In this document: one piece after another, positions 1 through 7,592 of the stretch
Layout of the letters: every line of letters begins with the position of its first letter
Numbering within the stretch: the first letter of the stretch is position 1
Assembly: GCA_900320255.1 (NCBI GenBank)
Contig: ONRS01000077.1
Coordinates: 1-52,290 of the forward strand
Direction of reading: 5' to 3'
DNA from: an uncultured Prevotellaceae bacterium
Lineage (GTDB): Bacteria; Bacteroidota; Bacteroidia; Bacteroidales; Bacteroidaceae
Length of the DNA: 52,290 nt
Notes under the pieces: generated by a model
What the model was told of the DNA's origin: nothing
Databases searched by the model: none
The model's input: the letters and a program-made list of their open reading frames with translations, nothing else
Program-made: the position numbers and the translations under genes

Positions 1-1
1 C

Positions 2-448
2 GGTACCTCTCACGGTGCTTACAAGTTCAAGCCCGAGCAGTGCACACGCGACCCGAAGACCGGCAAGCTCGTTCCGCCGCCACTCGCCTTCGACGTGCTG
101 CACGAGATTGAGCAGAAGCTCCCCGGATTCCCCATCGTGCTGCACGGTTCGTCATCGGTTCCCCAGGACGAGGTGGACACCATCAACAAGTACGGCGGCA
201 ACCTGCCCGACGCAGTGGGCATTCCCGAAGAGCAGCTCCGCGAGGCTTCCAAGAGCGCTGTCTGCAAGATTAATATCGACTCTGACTCGCGTCTGGCCAT
301 GACGGCTGCCGTACGTAAGTACCTGGCTGAGCATCCTGACCACTTCGATCCGCGTCAGTACCTGAAGCCCGCCCGCGAGAACATGAAGAAGATGTACATC
401 CACAAGATTGTTGATGTGCTCGGTTCTGACGGTAAGCTTGCTGAATAA
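2..448 (+). CDS. fba: Class II fructose-bisphosphate aldolase, 3' part
   Basis: The reading frame is open from base 2 and ends with TAA at 446-448, giving the last 148 residues; the start lies before the window. The first visible residues GTSHGAYKF are the conserved substrate/metal-site segment of class II (zinc-dependent) aldolases, and HGSSSVPQDEV and NIDSDSRLAMTAAVRKYL further on also fit this family. The enzyme splits fructose 1,6-bisphosphate into dihydroxyacetone phosphate and glyceraldehyde 3-phosphate in glycolysis and works in reverse in gluconeogenesis, in the cytoplasm. Two rho-independent terminators follow directly, so it is the last gene of its transcript. Family assignment is firm; the catalytic N-terminal half cannot be inspected. 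Confidence 0.95.
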   Translation, partial: GTSHGAYKFKPEQCTRDPKTGKLVPPPLAFDVLHEIEQKLPGFPIVLHGSSSVPQDEVDTINKYGGNLPDAVGIPEEQLREASKSAVCKINIDSDSRLAMTAAVRKYLAEHPDHFDPRQYLKPARENMKKMYIHKIVDVLGSDGKLAE

Positions 449-454
449 TCAGAC

Positions 455-482
455 ATAAAGCCTGTTATTACAGGCTTTATTA
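455..482 (+). terminator. Hairpin terminator after fba
   Basis: ATAAAGCCTG (455-464) pairs perfectly with CAGGCTTTAT (471-480) across a 6-base loop, 6 bases after the aldolase stop codon. The U-tract is short (TTTAT), so it may be the weaker of two stacked terminators. Confidence 0.7.
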
Positions 483-500
483 CAATTAGGCTAATGAGTC

Positions 501-535
501 GCTGTGGCCCACGGAAGGGGGCCACAGCTTTTTTT
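501..535 (+). terminator. Strong rho-independent terminator
   Basis: GCTGTGGCCC (501-510) pairs perfectly with GGGCCACAGC (519-528) over an 8-base loop and is followed directly by seven T (529-535). This is a textbook intrinsic terminator and the second one behind fba. Confidence 0.9.
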
Positions 536-596
536 GTAAAAATCGAGAAGTTCCGTCCGCAGATAGAGGGCACCACAATGCACAATTAAAGAGAGC

Positions 597-672
597 CCCA
601 GCCCCCTCCAACCTCCCCCTTGGGAGAGGCTTTTGGCGCAGTGTCTTCCCCCCAGGGGGGATAAGAGGGGGC
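597..672. repeat. C-rich/G-rich palindromic repeat, first copy
   Basis: An imperfect inverted repeat with CCCCAGCCCCCTCC on the left and GGGGGGATAAGAGGGGGCT on the right, with an internal CCCCCAGGGGGG palindrome. It belongs by composition to the same family as the elements at 17917-18171, 25526-25560 and inside rsgA (27361-27466). No gene lies in this gap between the fba terminators and 1193. Confidence 0.55.
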
Positions 673-680
673 TATGGGAC

Positions 681-815
681 GCCGCAATGGTATTGGGGAG
701 GGCGCCGCAGTGGTATTGCGGGGGGTGCCGCAATGGTATGGGGGAGGGTGCCGCAATGGTATGGGGGAGAAGCCGTAATGGCATGGGGGAGGAGCCGTAG
801 TATAAGGGTGCAAGA
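681..815. repeat. Tandem repeat array, about six units of 22-23 bases
   Basis: Units start at 681, 704, 727, 750, 772 and 794, each opening with GCCG(C/T)A and carrying ATGGTATGGGGGAGG-like sequence. The spacing is 23, 23, 23, 22 and 22 bases. Middle units are nearly identical and outer units diverge. Open frames across it on either strand are repetitive low-complexity peptides and not credible genes. Confidence 0.8.
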
Positions 816-928
816 ATCCTAATGGTATGGCGCTATTACCCCAATTAGGTTACGCTGCAGTGCTCCACCAACAAACTTTTTGGCAGAAAATGGCGATAAG
901 GCTTTGACTATCGGGGGAAGGGCTTATG

Positions 929-1106
929 TCTAAATGCATGGGATGGCATGTCTAAATGCATGGGATGGCATGTCTAAATGCACGGGGTGGTGTGTTAAAG
1001 TGCTTGTGGCGGTGTGAAAAAGTGCATGAGATAATCATACGAAGTGGCCGCTTTTTAGGTAAAAAGTCGTGCATTTTAACACACAAAACCATGCATTTTA
1101 ACACAC
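929..1106. repeat. 22-base direct repeat array with inverted copies
   Basis: Two identical 22-base units (929-950 and 951-972, TCTAAATGCATGGGATGGCA plus TG) are followed by diverging units at 973, 995 and 1017. After a spacer, the complementary form (G/A)TGCATTTTAACACAC occurs at 1069 and 1091, again 22 bases apart, and can pair with GTGTGTTAAAGTGC near 989-1002. The region could fold into a branched hairpin or act as a protein-binding array. It lies 90 bases beyond the 3' end of the DUF4831 gene, outside its terminator. Confidence 0.75.
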
Positions 1107-1131
1107 GGATAGCAATAGAATACAAGTCAAA

Positions 1132-1168
1132 ATAAAAAGAGAATGTGCCAATTTTGACACATCCTCTC
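1132..1168 (-). terminator. Terminator of the nnr-DUF4831 transcript
   Basis: On the minus strand a GAGAGGATGTGTCA / TGGCACATTCTC stem (two internal mismatches) with an AAAT loop is followed by TTTTTATTTT. It lies about 25 bases beyond the DUF4831 stop codon, where an intrinsic terminator is expected. Confidence 0.65.
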
Positions 1169-1192
1169 TCCTTCTTGTGTATTATAACCGTA

Positions 1193-2272
1193 TTACTTCA
1201 CCTGTTCCGACTCCAAGAGCTCTACGCCTCCGTTGACGGGGTTAAGGCGGAGATGGGTGGTGTAACGCTTGTTGAAGAGCTCGTCGCTGAGCAGTTCTAC
1301 GTTACCAAACTGTCCGGCATTGAACTCGTCGCGGAAGAGCTCCTGGTTGTGGTGGTTGACGGTCACGCGGATGCGCCCGGGAATGTTGACGTAGATGCCT
1401 TCCTCTTCCATCTTCTTCTTTTTCTTCTTATCGGCCACTGGGGCAGGCACGGTCTTCAGGTCTTCAACGTTCAGGTAGAACGGTTCGCCCGACAGGTCGG
1501 TGGCACTGACCAGTCCGAGGTGCTGTGACAGGCGGAAGAGCACCATGTTCTTGACGGCCGTCATGGGGCAGGTCTGGATGATGTACTCCACGGTGTCGCG
1601 CTCGGTGACGCCGGCAAAGAGCTGGGTCAGCGCCTGATTCTGCTCGTCGAGCTGGTTGAGCATGATGCGCAGCTGCTCTCCGTCCTTGGGCATATAGTCG
1701 GCCTCACCGCGGGTGAGCTGGTTCTTGCTGTCGCGCACGTTGTAGATTTCCTGTGCTATGAGCTCTGCACGCTTCACGGAGCTGCCTGCGGCGAGTATCT
1801 CTTCGTTGAGGAACTGGCGGGGGTTGACGGTCCTGGGCTTGGGGGCCGGTGTGAAGTGGCGTGGACGCTCCTGACGGATGCCCTGGCTGTTGATGGCCAG
1901 CAGCACGCCGTCGTCAGCCAGTTCGAGGTTCGACGCTGTTGACTTGGCGTTGTACTTCACGGCGAAGCATTTGGCGGTGTCAGCCTGTCCCACGGCCTGC
2001 ATCATGACGTTGGTGACGCGGTAGCTGACCGACTTCTCGGGGTTCACATTGTGGAGTGCGAGGAAACGCTCGGCGTAGGGGGCATACTCGCCGGGGGTGT
2101 AGGTGGTCTTCTCCACCTGCACAATGAAGTGCATGGCCGTCTTGGGCAGATAGTAGATGGCGCCGTCGGTGGTTACTCCGGGCTGATACTTTGACAGTTG
2201 GGTCTGCGCCCCTGCGGGGATGAATGACAGCAGACTGATAATAATGGATAATCCTAAAAGAATACGCTTCAT
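1193..2272 (-). CDS. DUF4831 family exported protein
   Basis: A 359-residue protein with a signal peptide (MKRILLGLSIIISLLSFIPAGAQ, cleavage near residue 22) and then a body that I recognise as the DUF4831 family, which is restricted to Bacteroidota and has no established function. The sequence reads YLPKTAMHFIVQVEKTTYTPGEYAPYAERFL near the N-terminus, the usual hallmark of the family. A run of seven lysines followed by three glutamates (about residues 280-290) forms a charged linker before a C-terminal domain. The gene follows nnr by 31 bases on the same strand, the gap being an AT-rich repeat, so it is likely cotranscribed. It ends at a clear terminator. It is predicted to act in the periplasm or outer membrane. 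Confidence 0.85.
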   Translation of the reverse strand: MKRILLGLSIIISLLSFIPAGAQTQLSKYQPGVTTDGAIYYLPKTAMHFIVQVEKTTYTPGEYAPYAERFLALHNVNPEKSVSYRVTNVMMQAVGQADTAKCFAVKYNAKSTASNLELADDGVLLAINSQGIRQERPRHFTPAPKPRTVNPRQFLNEEILAAGSSVKRAELIAQEIYNVRDSKNQLTRGEADYMPKDGEQLRIMLNQLDEQNQALTQLFAGVTERDTVEYIIQTCPMTAVKNMVLFRLSQHLGLVSATDLSGEPFYLNVEDLKTVPAPVADKKKKKKMEEEGIYVNIPGRIRVTVNHHNQELFRDEFNAGQFGNVELLSDELFNKRYTTHLRLNPVNGGVELLESEQVK

Positions 2273-2277
2273 CGTTA

Positions 2278-2322
2278 TTGTAACTTTTTAACTTTTTAAC
2301 CTTTTAACTTTTTAACCTTTCA
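2278..2322. repeat. AT-rich tandem repeat at the nnr 3' end
   Basis: A short tandem array of AACTTTTT / AACCTTTT units (plus strand) fills the gap between nnr and the DUF4831 gene. The last codons of nnr, encoding RLKS and the stop, are made of the same repeat (AGG TTA AAA AGT TAA), so the array reaches into the coding sequence. Confidence 0.7.
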
Positions 2323-3818
2323 AACGCTGCCGACAGGTACTGTATGATGTCGCTGGCAATGAGGCTCTCCTGGCCTAAGTGCTTGGCGGCTATGTCGCCT
2401 GCCAGTCCGTGGAGGTACATGCCCACCAGACAGGCTTCGCACTGTTGATAGCCGCGGGCCAGTAGGGCGGTAATGATGCCCGTGAGCACGTCGCCGCTGC
2501 CCGCCGTGGCCATGCCGGCATTGCCCGTGCTGTTGAACGTGACGTGTCCGTCAGGACAGCAGAGTGCGGAGTGGTGCCCCTTCAGAATGACGTAGCCCTG
2601 CAGGCGCTCGGCCATTTCGCGGGCTTTGGTGAGCCGCTCGTAGCTGTCGGCAGAGTGGCCTTCTAAGCGGTCGAACTCCTTGGGGTGGGGGGTGAAGATG
2701 ATGCCCTTGGGCAGCTGCATCATCCAGGCGCGGTGGTTGGCCAGCATGTTGAGTGCGTCGGCATCAGCCACGATGGGGCACTGTGTGCGCCGCAGCTGTG
2801 AGATGAGGGCGATGGCCGTGGTCTCGCTCTGGCCTAAGCCCGGGCCTATGCCCAAGGCGGTGTAGTCTTCGGTGTCAACGGCTTCCGAGAAGATGGTCTC
2901 CTCGGAGTCTAACTGGACGATGGCCTCGGGCACGGAAATCTGCAGTATGGCATTGTTGCGGCGGGGTGAGTGGACGGTGACCTTGCCGGCACCAGCGCGC
3001 AGACAGGCCTTGGCGGCCAGCACGGCAGCCCCTGCCATGCCGTAGCTGCCTGCTATGAGCAGGGCGCTGCCCATGTTGCCCTTATGGGCAAAGGGTTCGC
3101 GATGCAGCAGGAGCGGATGGACGTCGGTCTCCTCAATGATGTTGTACTGGGAGTCAATTTTCTGTATGCCTTCGTCGCTGAGCCGTATGTCGAGGGTGCG
3201 CAGCTTGCCTATGTACGCTTGGTTCTCGGGGAACAGGAAGGCGAGCTTGGGCTGCTGCAGGGTGAGCGTGAGGTCGGCCCTGATGATGTTGGTACGGATG
3301 TTGTAGGTGTTGTCGTCGCTCATTAGGCCCGAGGGCAGGTCGATGCTGACCACGCGGGCCGACGAGGCGTTGATGTACTTCACTAACGAGGCGAAGCCGC
3401 CTGCCAGTGGCTTGTTGAGCCCAGAGCCGAAGAGTCCATCGACGACGAGCGTGTCTGCCGATAGCTGTGGGGGTTCAAACTCTTGTGTCACCTCGATGAA
3501 GGACTTGATGCGCTTGCACTCCCTGAGGCGCTGGCGGTTGACGGAGCTGTCGCCCGACAGGTGTCCTGAGATGTTGAAGAGGAAGGTGGATACGCTGTAG
3601 CCGGTTTCGGCCAGCATGCGTGCTACGGCGAGTGCATCGCCACCGTTATTGCCGGGGCCTGCAAACACCACAATGGGTGTACTCGTGCCCCACTGTTCGC
3701 TGATGGCACGGGTGATAGCCTTGGCGGCGCGCTCCATCAAATCAATGGACTGGATGGGCTCGTGTTCTATTGTGTATTGGTCAAGCTCATGTATCTGAGC
3801 TCCGTTAAATATTTTCAT
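2304..3818 (-). CDS. nnr: Bifunctional NAD(P)H-hydrate epimerase / ADP-dependent dehydratase
   Basis: A 504-residue cytoplasmic repair enzyme. It turns damaged, hydrated NADH and NADPH (NADHX, NADPHX) back into the normal cofactors: the N-terminal YjeF domain (about residues 1-210, motif GPGNNGGDALAVAR) interconverts the R and S epimers and the C-terminal ribokinase-like domain (about 225-504, motifs GIGPGLG and TAGSGDVLTG) removes water at the cost of ADP. I chose ATG 3818 (MKIFNGAQIHELD) because the alternative ATG at 3839 lies upstream of the promoter's -7 box at 3829-3836. The gene diverges from hpt. Its C-terminal residues RLKS are encoded by an invading AT-rich repeat. The fused architecture is the usual bacterial form. 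Confidence 0.95.
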   Translation of the reverse strand: MKIFNGAQIHELDQYTIEHEPIQSIDLMERAAKAITRAISEQWGTSTPIVVFAGPGNNGGDALAVARMLAETGYSVSTFLFNISGHLSGDSSVNRQRLRECKRIKSFIEVTQEFEPPQLSADTLVVDGLFGSGLNKPLAGGFASLVKYINASSARVVSIDLPSGLMSDDNTYNIRTNIIRADLTLTLQQPKLAFLFPENQAYIGKLRTLDIRLSDEGIQKIDSQYNIIEETDVHPLLLHREPFAHKGNMGSALLIAGSYGMAGAAVLAAKACLRAGAGKVTVHSPRRNNAILQISVPEAIVQLDSEETIFSEAVDTEDYTALGIGPGLGQSETTAIALISQLRRTQCPIVADADALNMLANHRAWMMQLPKGIIFTPHPKEFDRLEGHSADSYERLTKAREMAERLQGYVILKGHHSALCCPDGHVTFNSTGNAGMATAGSGDVLTGIITALLARGYQQCEACLVGMYLHGLAGDIAAKHLGQESLIASDIIQYLSAAFERLKS

Positions 3819-3828
3819 ATACTGGCTG

Positions 3829-3860
3829 CAAAAGTACAAAATCCGTCAGGTAAATGCAAG
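3829..3860 (-). promoter_or_regulatory. Bacteroidota-type promoter of nnr
   Basis: On the minus strand, TACTTTTG (3829-3836) matches the -7 consensus TAnnTTTG, and CTTG (3857-3860), one mismatch from TTTG, lies exactly 20 bases upstream. The untranslated leader would be only a few bases long. Confidence 0.75.
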
Positions 3861-3878
3861 AGTTTTCCAAAATATTTC

Positions 3879-3907
3879 TTGCAAGTCGAATTTTTTTTGT
3901 AATTTTG
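3879..3907 (+). promoter_or_regulatory. Promoter of the hpt-adk-obg-pgeF operon
   Basis: TAATTTTG at 3900-3907 matches the Bacteroidota -7 box TAnnTTTG. A TTG at 3879-3881 could be part of the -33 box. The hpt start codon follows 27 bases after the -7 box. Confidence 0.65.
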
Positions 3908-3933
3908 TACCTGAAATAAACTAAAAATAACAA

Positions 3934-4467
3934 ATGAGCAGAGTTACTATTAAAGACAAGACGTTCGAAACGTCTATTTCAGCAGCCGAAATTCAGGAGC
4001 ATGTGAAGGCCTTGGCTGAGCGTATCAATCATGATTTCGAAGGCAAGAACCCGCTCTTCCTTGCGGTGCTTAACGGCTCGTTTATCTTTGCTGCCGACCT
4101 GATGCGCGAGCTGACCATTCCGTGCGAGATATCGTTTGTGAAGCTGGCCAGTTACCAGGGCATCACCTCTACGGGGAAGGTGCACGAGGTGCTGGGCATC
4201 AACGAAGACTTGACGAACAGGCATGTCGTCATTGTGGAGGACATTGTCGATACGGGCAGGACGATGAAGCAGATGGTGGAGTCGCTCGGCACGCGCAACC
4301 CTGCCTCGGTGAGCATCTGCACGCTCTTCGTGAAACCCGAAAAGCTGCAGGAGCATCTTGACATTAAGTATGCTGCCTTCTCGATCCCCAATGACTTCAT
4401 TGTGGGCTACGGACTGGATTACGACCAGCAGGGGCGTAACCTGAAGGAGATTTACTCTTTGGTTTGA
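3934..4467 (+). CDS. hpt: Hypoxanthine phosphoribosyltransferase
   Basis: A 177-residue cytoplasmic purine salvage enzyme that joins hypoxanthine (and usually guanine) with PRPP to form IMP or GMP. The PRPP-binding signature VIVEDIVDTGRTM is present at about residues 97-109, and the family hood and flexible-loop segments (LNGSFIFAADLMREL; KLASYQGITSTGKV) are intact. Length is normal for the family. It is the first gene of a run that continues with adk, obg and pgeF, placing purine salvage next to adenylate balance. It starts at an ATG with no Shine-Dalgarno sequence, as usual in this phylum. Confidence 0.95.
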   Translation: MSRVTIKDKTFETSISAAEIQEHVKALAERINHDFEGKNPLFLAVLNGSFIFAADLMRELTIPCEISFVKLASYQGITSTGKVHEVLGINEDLTNRHVVIVEDIVDTGRTMKQMVESLGTRNPASVSICTLFVKPEKLQEHLDIKYAAFSIPNDFIVGYGLDYDQQGRNLKEIYSLV

Positions 4468-4619
4468 GATTTTAGCGTATGAGAGAAGTAAAGCTGCCAC
4501 ACCTGCCCAGTGACTTGGACGAGGGCAAGGGAAAGAAAGACCTGATGACCGACTTGTGGTACAAGTGGAAAGGCAAGGAAGCGCAAGTAAAACATGACGA
4601 ACAAAAACAAAGAATTGTT

Positions 4620-5192
4620 ATGAAGAATATAGTTATTTTCGGTGCTCCGGGTTCCGGCAAGGGAACACAGAGCGACCTGCTGATTGAGCACTACGGACTG
4701 GGGCATATCTCTACGGGTGATGTGCTGCGCAACGAGATCAAGCAGGGGACAGAATTAGGCAAGACGGCTCAGGGGTTCATTGACAAGGGTAATCTGATTC
4801 CCGACGACCTGATGATTTCAATCCTGGCCAAGGTCTATGACGACTATGGACGCGGCCACAAAGGGGTTATCTTCGACGGGTTCCCCCGCACCATTCCGCA
4901 GGCCGAGGCCCTGAAGAAGATGCTCGACGAGCGGGGTGACAAGGTGGCTGCCATGATTGAGCTGGACGTGCCTGAGGACGAGTTGATGAAGCGCCTCCTG
5001 TTACGTGGACAGCAGAGCGGGCGTGCTGACGACAACGAGGAAACCATCAAGAAGCGCCTCCAGGTGTATCACTCGCAGACGCAGCCGCTCATTGAGTGGT
5101 ACAAGCAGGAAGGGCTGCACCACCACATTAACGGCAGCGGCACGCTGGAGCGCATCTTCAAGGATATTCAGGAAGTGATAGACAGTCTATAG
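4620..5192 (+). CDS. adk: Adenylate kinase
   Basis: A 190-residue cytoplasmic enzyme that converts ATP + AMP to two ADP. The P-loop [10 protein letters not shown] lies at about residues 7-16, the DGFPRT segment binds AMP, and the LID is short and lacks the zinc-binding cysteines, which is the short-form type. I chose ATG 4620 ([15 protein letters not shown]) because the family begins at the first strand before the P-loop. The frame is open upstream to an ATG at 4479, which would add 47 charged residues not expected in adenylate kinases. It lies 152 bases after hpt and is followed by obg after a short ACTATAG repeat. Confidence 0.95.
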   Translation: MKNIVIFGAPGSGKGTQSDLLIEHYGLGHISTGDVLRNEIKQGTELGKTAQGFIDKGNLIPDDLMISILAKVYDDYGRGHKGVIFDGFPRTIPQAEALKKMLDERGDKVAAMIELDVPEDELMKRLLLRGQQSGRADDNEETIKKRLQVYHSQTQPLIEWYKQEGLHHHINGSGTLERIFKDIQEVIDSL

Positions 5193-5232
5193 AAACTATA
5201 GAGACTATAGCAACTATAGAAACTATAGCAAT
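5187..5232. repeat. ACTATAG tandem repeat between adk and obg
   Basis: Five copies of a 9-base unit built on (A/G)ACTATAG(A/C) span the adk stop codon and the gap before obg; the first copy overlaps the adk end (GTCTATAG). The ACTATAG core also occurs in the palindromes at 15603-15678 and the repeat at 12725. Confidence 0.7.
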
Positions 5233-5241
5233 AACCACGAT

Positions 5242-6432
5242 ATGGAGAGTAATTTCGTTGACTACGTAAAGATATATTGTCGCTCGGGCAAGGGCGGCCG
5301 CGGCTCCATGCACCTGCGCCACGTGAAGTATAACCCCAACGGCGGACCTGACGGCGGCGACGGCGGCAAGGGCGGCAGCATCATTCTGCGCGGCAACCAC
5401 AACTACTGGACGCTGCTGCACCTGAAGTTCATGCGACACATCAAGGCGGAGCACGGCGGTAACGGCGGACGCGACAAGTGTCACGGCACCGACGGAAAGG
5501 ATGTGTATATCGACGTGCCCTGCGGAACGGTAGTCTATAATGCCGAAACGGGAAAGTATGTCTGTGACGTCACCTATGACGGACAGGAGGTGCTGCTGCT
5601 GAAGGGCGGACGTGGCGGACTGGGTAACTACCAGTTCCGTTCGGCTACGAACCAGGCTCCGCGCTATGCACAGCCCGGTGAGCCGATGCAGGAGATGACC
5701 GTCATCATGGAGCTGAAACTGCTGGCCGACGTAGGACTGGTGGGCTTCCCCAATGCCGGCAAATCGACCCTGGTGTCGGCACTGTCGAATGCACGGCCGA
5801 AGATTGCCAACTATCCCTTTACCACGATGGAGCCTTCGTTAGGCATTGTGGGCTACCGCGACAACAAGTCGTTCGTCATGGCCGACATTCCCGGTATCAT
5901 TGAGGGGGCCAGCGAGGGCAAGGGACTGGGACTGCGCTTTCTGCGCCACATAGAGCGCAACTCGCTGTTGCTGTTCATGGTGCCTGGCGACACGGAGAAC
6001 ATCTACAAGGAGTACAATATTCTGCTCAACGAACTGCGGCAGTTCAACCCGGAGCTGTTAGACAAGCACCGTGTGCTGGCCGTGACGAAGAGCGACCTGC
6101 TGGATGAGGAGCTCATCGACATGCTGCGGTCGGAACTGGAAGAGCAGCTCAAGGCTGACGGCGAGGATGTCCCCGTGGTGTTTATCTCGGCGGTGGCGCA
6201 ACAGCATCTTGACGAACTGAAGGACGTGCTGTGGCGGGAACTGAATGCCGAGAGCAACAAACTGGCGGCCGTCACCACGTCGGAGTCTATTGTGCACCGT
6301 GACAAGGACATGAGCACCTTTGCCGTGGAGATGGCTGACGAGGGAGAGGACGACATTGAGTTTGTCGATGACGACGAGATAGAGGACTACGAGGAGTTGG
6401 ACGACTTTGAGTACGAAGAGGAGGATGAGTAA
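5242..6432 (+). CDS. obg: GTPase Obg (CgtA), ribosome assembly
   Basis: A 396-residue cytoplasmic GTPase needed for 50S subunit maturation and linked to stringent response and growth control. The glycine-rich Obg domain occupies about residues 1-160 (repeated GGDGGKGG segments), then the G domain has G1 [10 protein letters not shown]3 DIPGIIEG and G4 TKSD. The C-terminal tail from about residue 355 is very acidic (runs of D and E), a feature of many Bacteroidota Obg proteins. The stop overlaps the pgeF start (ATGAGTAA), implying translational coupling. The family assignment is secure. Confidence 0.96.
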   Translation: MESNFVDYVKIYCRSGKGGRGSMHLRHVKYNPNGGPDGGDGGKGGSIILRGNHNYWTLLHLKFMRHIKAEHGGNGGRDKCHGTDGKDVYIDVPCGTVVYNAETGKYVCDVTYDGQEVLLLKGGRGGLGNYQFRSATNQAPRYAQPGEPMQEMTVIMELKLLADVGLVGFPNAGKSTLVSALSNARPKIANYPFTTMEPSLGIVGYRDNKSFVMADIPGIIEGASEGKGLGLRFLRHIERNSLLLFMVPGDTENIYKEYNILLNELRQFNPELLDKHRVLAVTKSDLLDEELIDMLRSELEEQLKADGEDVPVVFISAVAQQHLDELKDVLWRELNAESNKLAAVTTSESIVHRDKDMSTFAVEMADEGEDDIEFVDDDEIEDYEELDDFEYEEEDE

Positions 6433-7225
6433 CGTGCCTGTCCTTCTGACTTACGACCTTGGCGAACGCATCACGGCGTTCAGCACCACGCGTCATGGCG
6501 GGGTGAGCCAGGGCAGCTACGGCGAGTTTAATATTAATGAATACTGCGGCGATGCTCCTGAGGCTATTCGGGAGAATCGCCGTCTGCTTTGTGACCGTTT
6601 GGGCATTGAGCCGTCGAGGCTGGTGCTGCCGCACCAGGTTCACGGCAGGGTGGTGCGGAAAATTGATGAAGACTTCCTGCTGTTGACTGAAGAAGAACGT
6701 CAGCAGGCGTTAGAGGGTGTCGATGCCGTGATGACCGATGTGAAGAAGGTATGCGTTGGCGTTTCCACGGCCGACTGCATACCTATTATTATATATGACG
6801 CAGAACATCAGGCCGCCTGTGCCGTTCATGCGGGGTGGAGGGGTACGGTGCAACGCATTGCCCAATGTGGCGTGGAGGCGCTGGCTGACACTTACGGCTC
6901 ACGTCCGGGAGTGCTTCGTGCCGTGATAGGCCCGGGCATCTCTTTGGATGCTTTCGAAGTGGGCGACGAGGTGTATCAAGCCTTTGCCGATGCCGGCTTT
7001 TGCATGGAGCACATCGCCCGTCACCCATCATCTACTACCCAACACCCCAAGTGGCACATAGACCTTTGGGAGTGCAACCGCCAGCAACTGCTGGACTGCG
7101 GCATTCCTGCTGGGCTGGTGCAAGTGGCAGGCATCTGCACTTATCAGCAATGTGACGACTTCTTCTCTGCCCGCCGGCTCAGCATCAACTCAGGCCGCAT
7201 CTTCACAGGCTTTGTGTTGGGCTAA
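6425..7225 (+). CDS. pgeF: Multicopper-oxidase-like purine nucleoside phosphorylase (YfiH/PgeF)
   Basis: A 266-residue protein of the laccase-domain (DUF152) family. Members act on purine nucleosides (phosphorolysis or deamination) and have also been linked to peptidoglycan editing; which role applies here cannot be read from sequence. The conserved metal ligands are visible: HQVHG, STADC and AVHAGWRGT, with [14 protein letters not shown] near the end. ATG 6425 overlaps the obg stop. Residues about 199-208 (HPSSTTQHP) are encoded by a CACCC/CCCAACACCC-rich stretch at 7022-7048 that resembles the intergenic repeat at 25490-25526, so this surface loop seems to have gained repeat sequence. The 3' end overlaps the convergent lipoprotein gene by 4 bases. 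Confidence 0.9.
   Translation: MSNVPVLLTYDLGERITAFSTTRHGGVSQGSYGEFNINEYCGDAPEAIRENRRLLCDRLGIEPSRLVLPHQVHGRVVRKIDEDFLLLTEEERQQALEGVDAVMTDVKKVCVGVSTADCIPIIIYDAEHQAACAVHAGWRGTVQRIAQCGVEALADTYGSRPGVLRAVIGPGISLDAFEVGDEVYQAFADAGFCMEHIARHPSSTTQHPKWHIDLWECNRQQLLDCGIPAGLVQVAGICTYQQCDDFFSARRLSINSGRIFTGFVLG
7022..7048. repeat. CACCC-type repeat inside pgeF
   Basis: A CACCCATCA...ACCCAACACCC stretch matches in type the plus-strand complement of the tandem GGGTGTTGGGTGA repeat between purH and the small gene at 25486-25526. The longest block I can match exactly is about 10 bases, so common origin is likely but not proven. Confidence 0.4.
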
Positions 7226-7572
7226 AAGTAGCACTTAGTGATATTCTTGCTTTCCTTCAGGCGCACTTTCATGTGGCGCTTGGCTTTTAGCGTATGCGTC
7301 TCATAGCCGATGAAGGAGAACTGAAGTCTGGCTCCCTTGGGCACAGTTAGTTTGAATTTGCCGTTAATATCAGAAACAGCACCCCTGTTCTTATACCCTT
7401 TGACGATGATAGTGGCTCCGATCACAGGCAAAGATTCTTCATCCAGTACAATGCCTTCCACCTCTATGGTCTCTGCTGAAGCCATTGCCTCGCGCCCTGC
7501 TGCACAACTGGTAAGTAGGAAGAGGGCTGTCAGGAACAGGGCAACTGTTATTTGTAATGGCCTGTTGTTCAT
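7222..7572 (-). CDS. Small lipoprotein with carboxypeptidase-like regulatory domain
   Basis: A 116-residue protein. ATG 7572 gives a signal sequence ending in the lipobox LTSC, so it is probably a lipoprotein anchored by the cysteine near residue 23. The remainder is a single CarboxypepD_reg-like beta-sandwich: VEGIVLDEESLPVIGATIIVKG ... GAVSDINGKFKLTVPKGARLQFSFIGYE. This domain is the N-terminal plug-associated module of TonB-dependent SusC-type receptors, but here it stands alone with no barrel. The gene is convergent with pgeF and overlaps it by 4 bases. It follows the phosphodiesterase-like gene downstream by 20 bases reading frame to frame, though that gene lies on the same strand upstream in sequence. 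Function is unknown. Confidence 0.75.
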   Translation of the reverse strand: MNNRPLQITVALFLTALFLLTSCAAGREAMASAETIEVEGIVLDEESLPVIGATIIVKGYKNRGAVSDINGKFKLTVPKGARLQFSFIGYETHTLKAKRHMKVRLKESKNITKCYF

Positions 7573-7592
7573 TCTCTTTTTCCCCACTCCTA

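Noticed and set aside
491..813. Minus-strand frames with repeats such as PIPLRHPP
   Set aside because: They are translations of the tandem array at 681-815 and the terminator region and have low complexity.
681..1106. A CRISPR array
   Set aside because: Units follow each other directly or with minimal spacing; there are no unique spacers of about 30 bases and no cas genes.
3819..3839. The upstream ATG of nnr
   Set aside because: It overlaps the -7 box of the promoter, so it would not be in the transcript.
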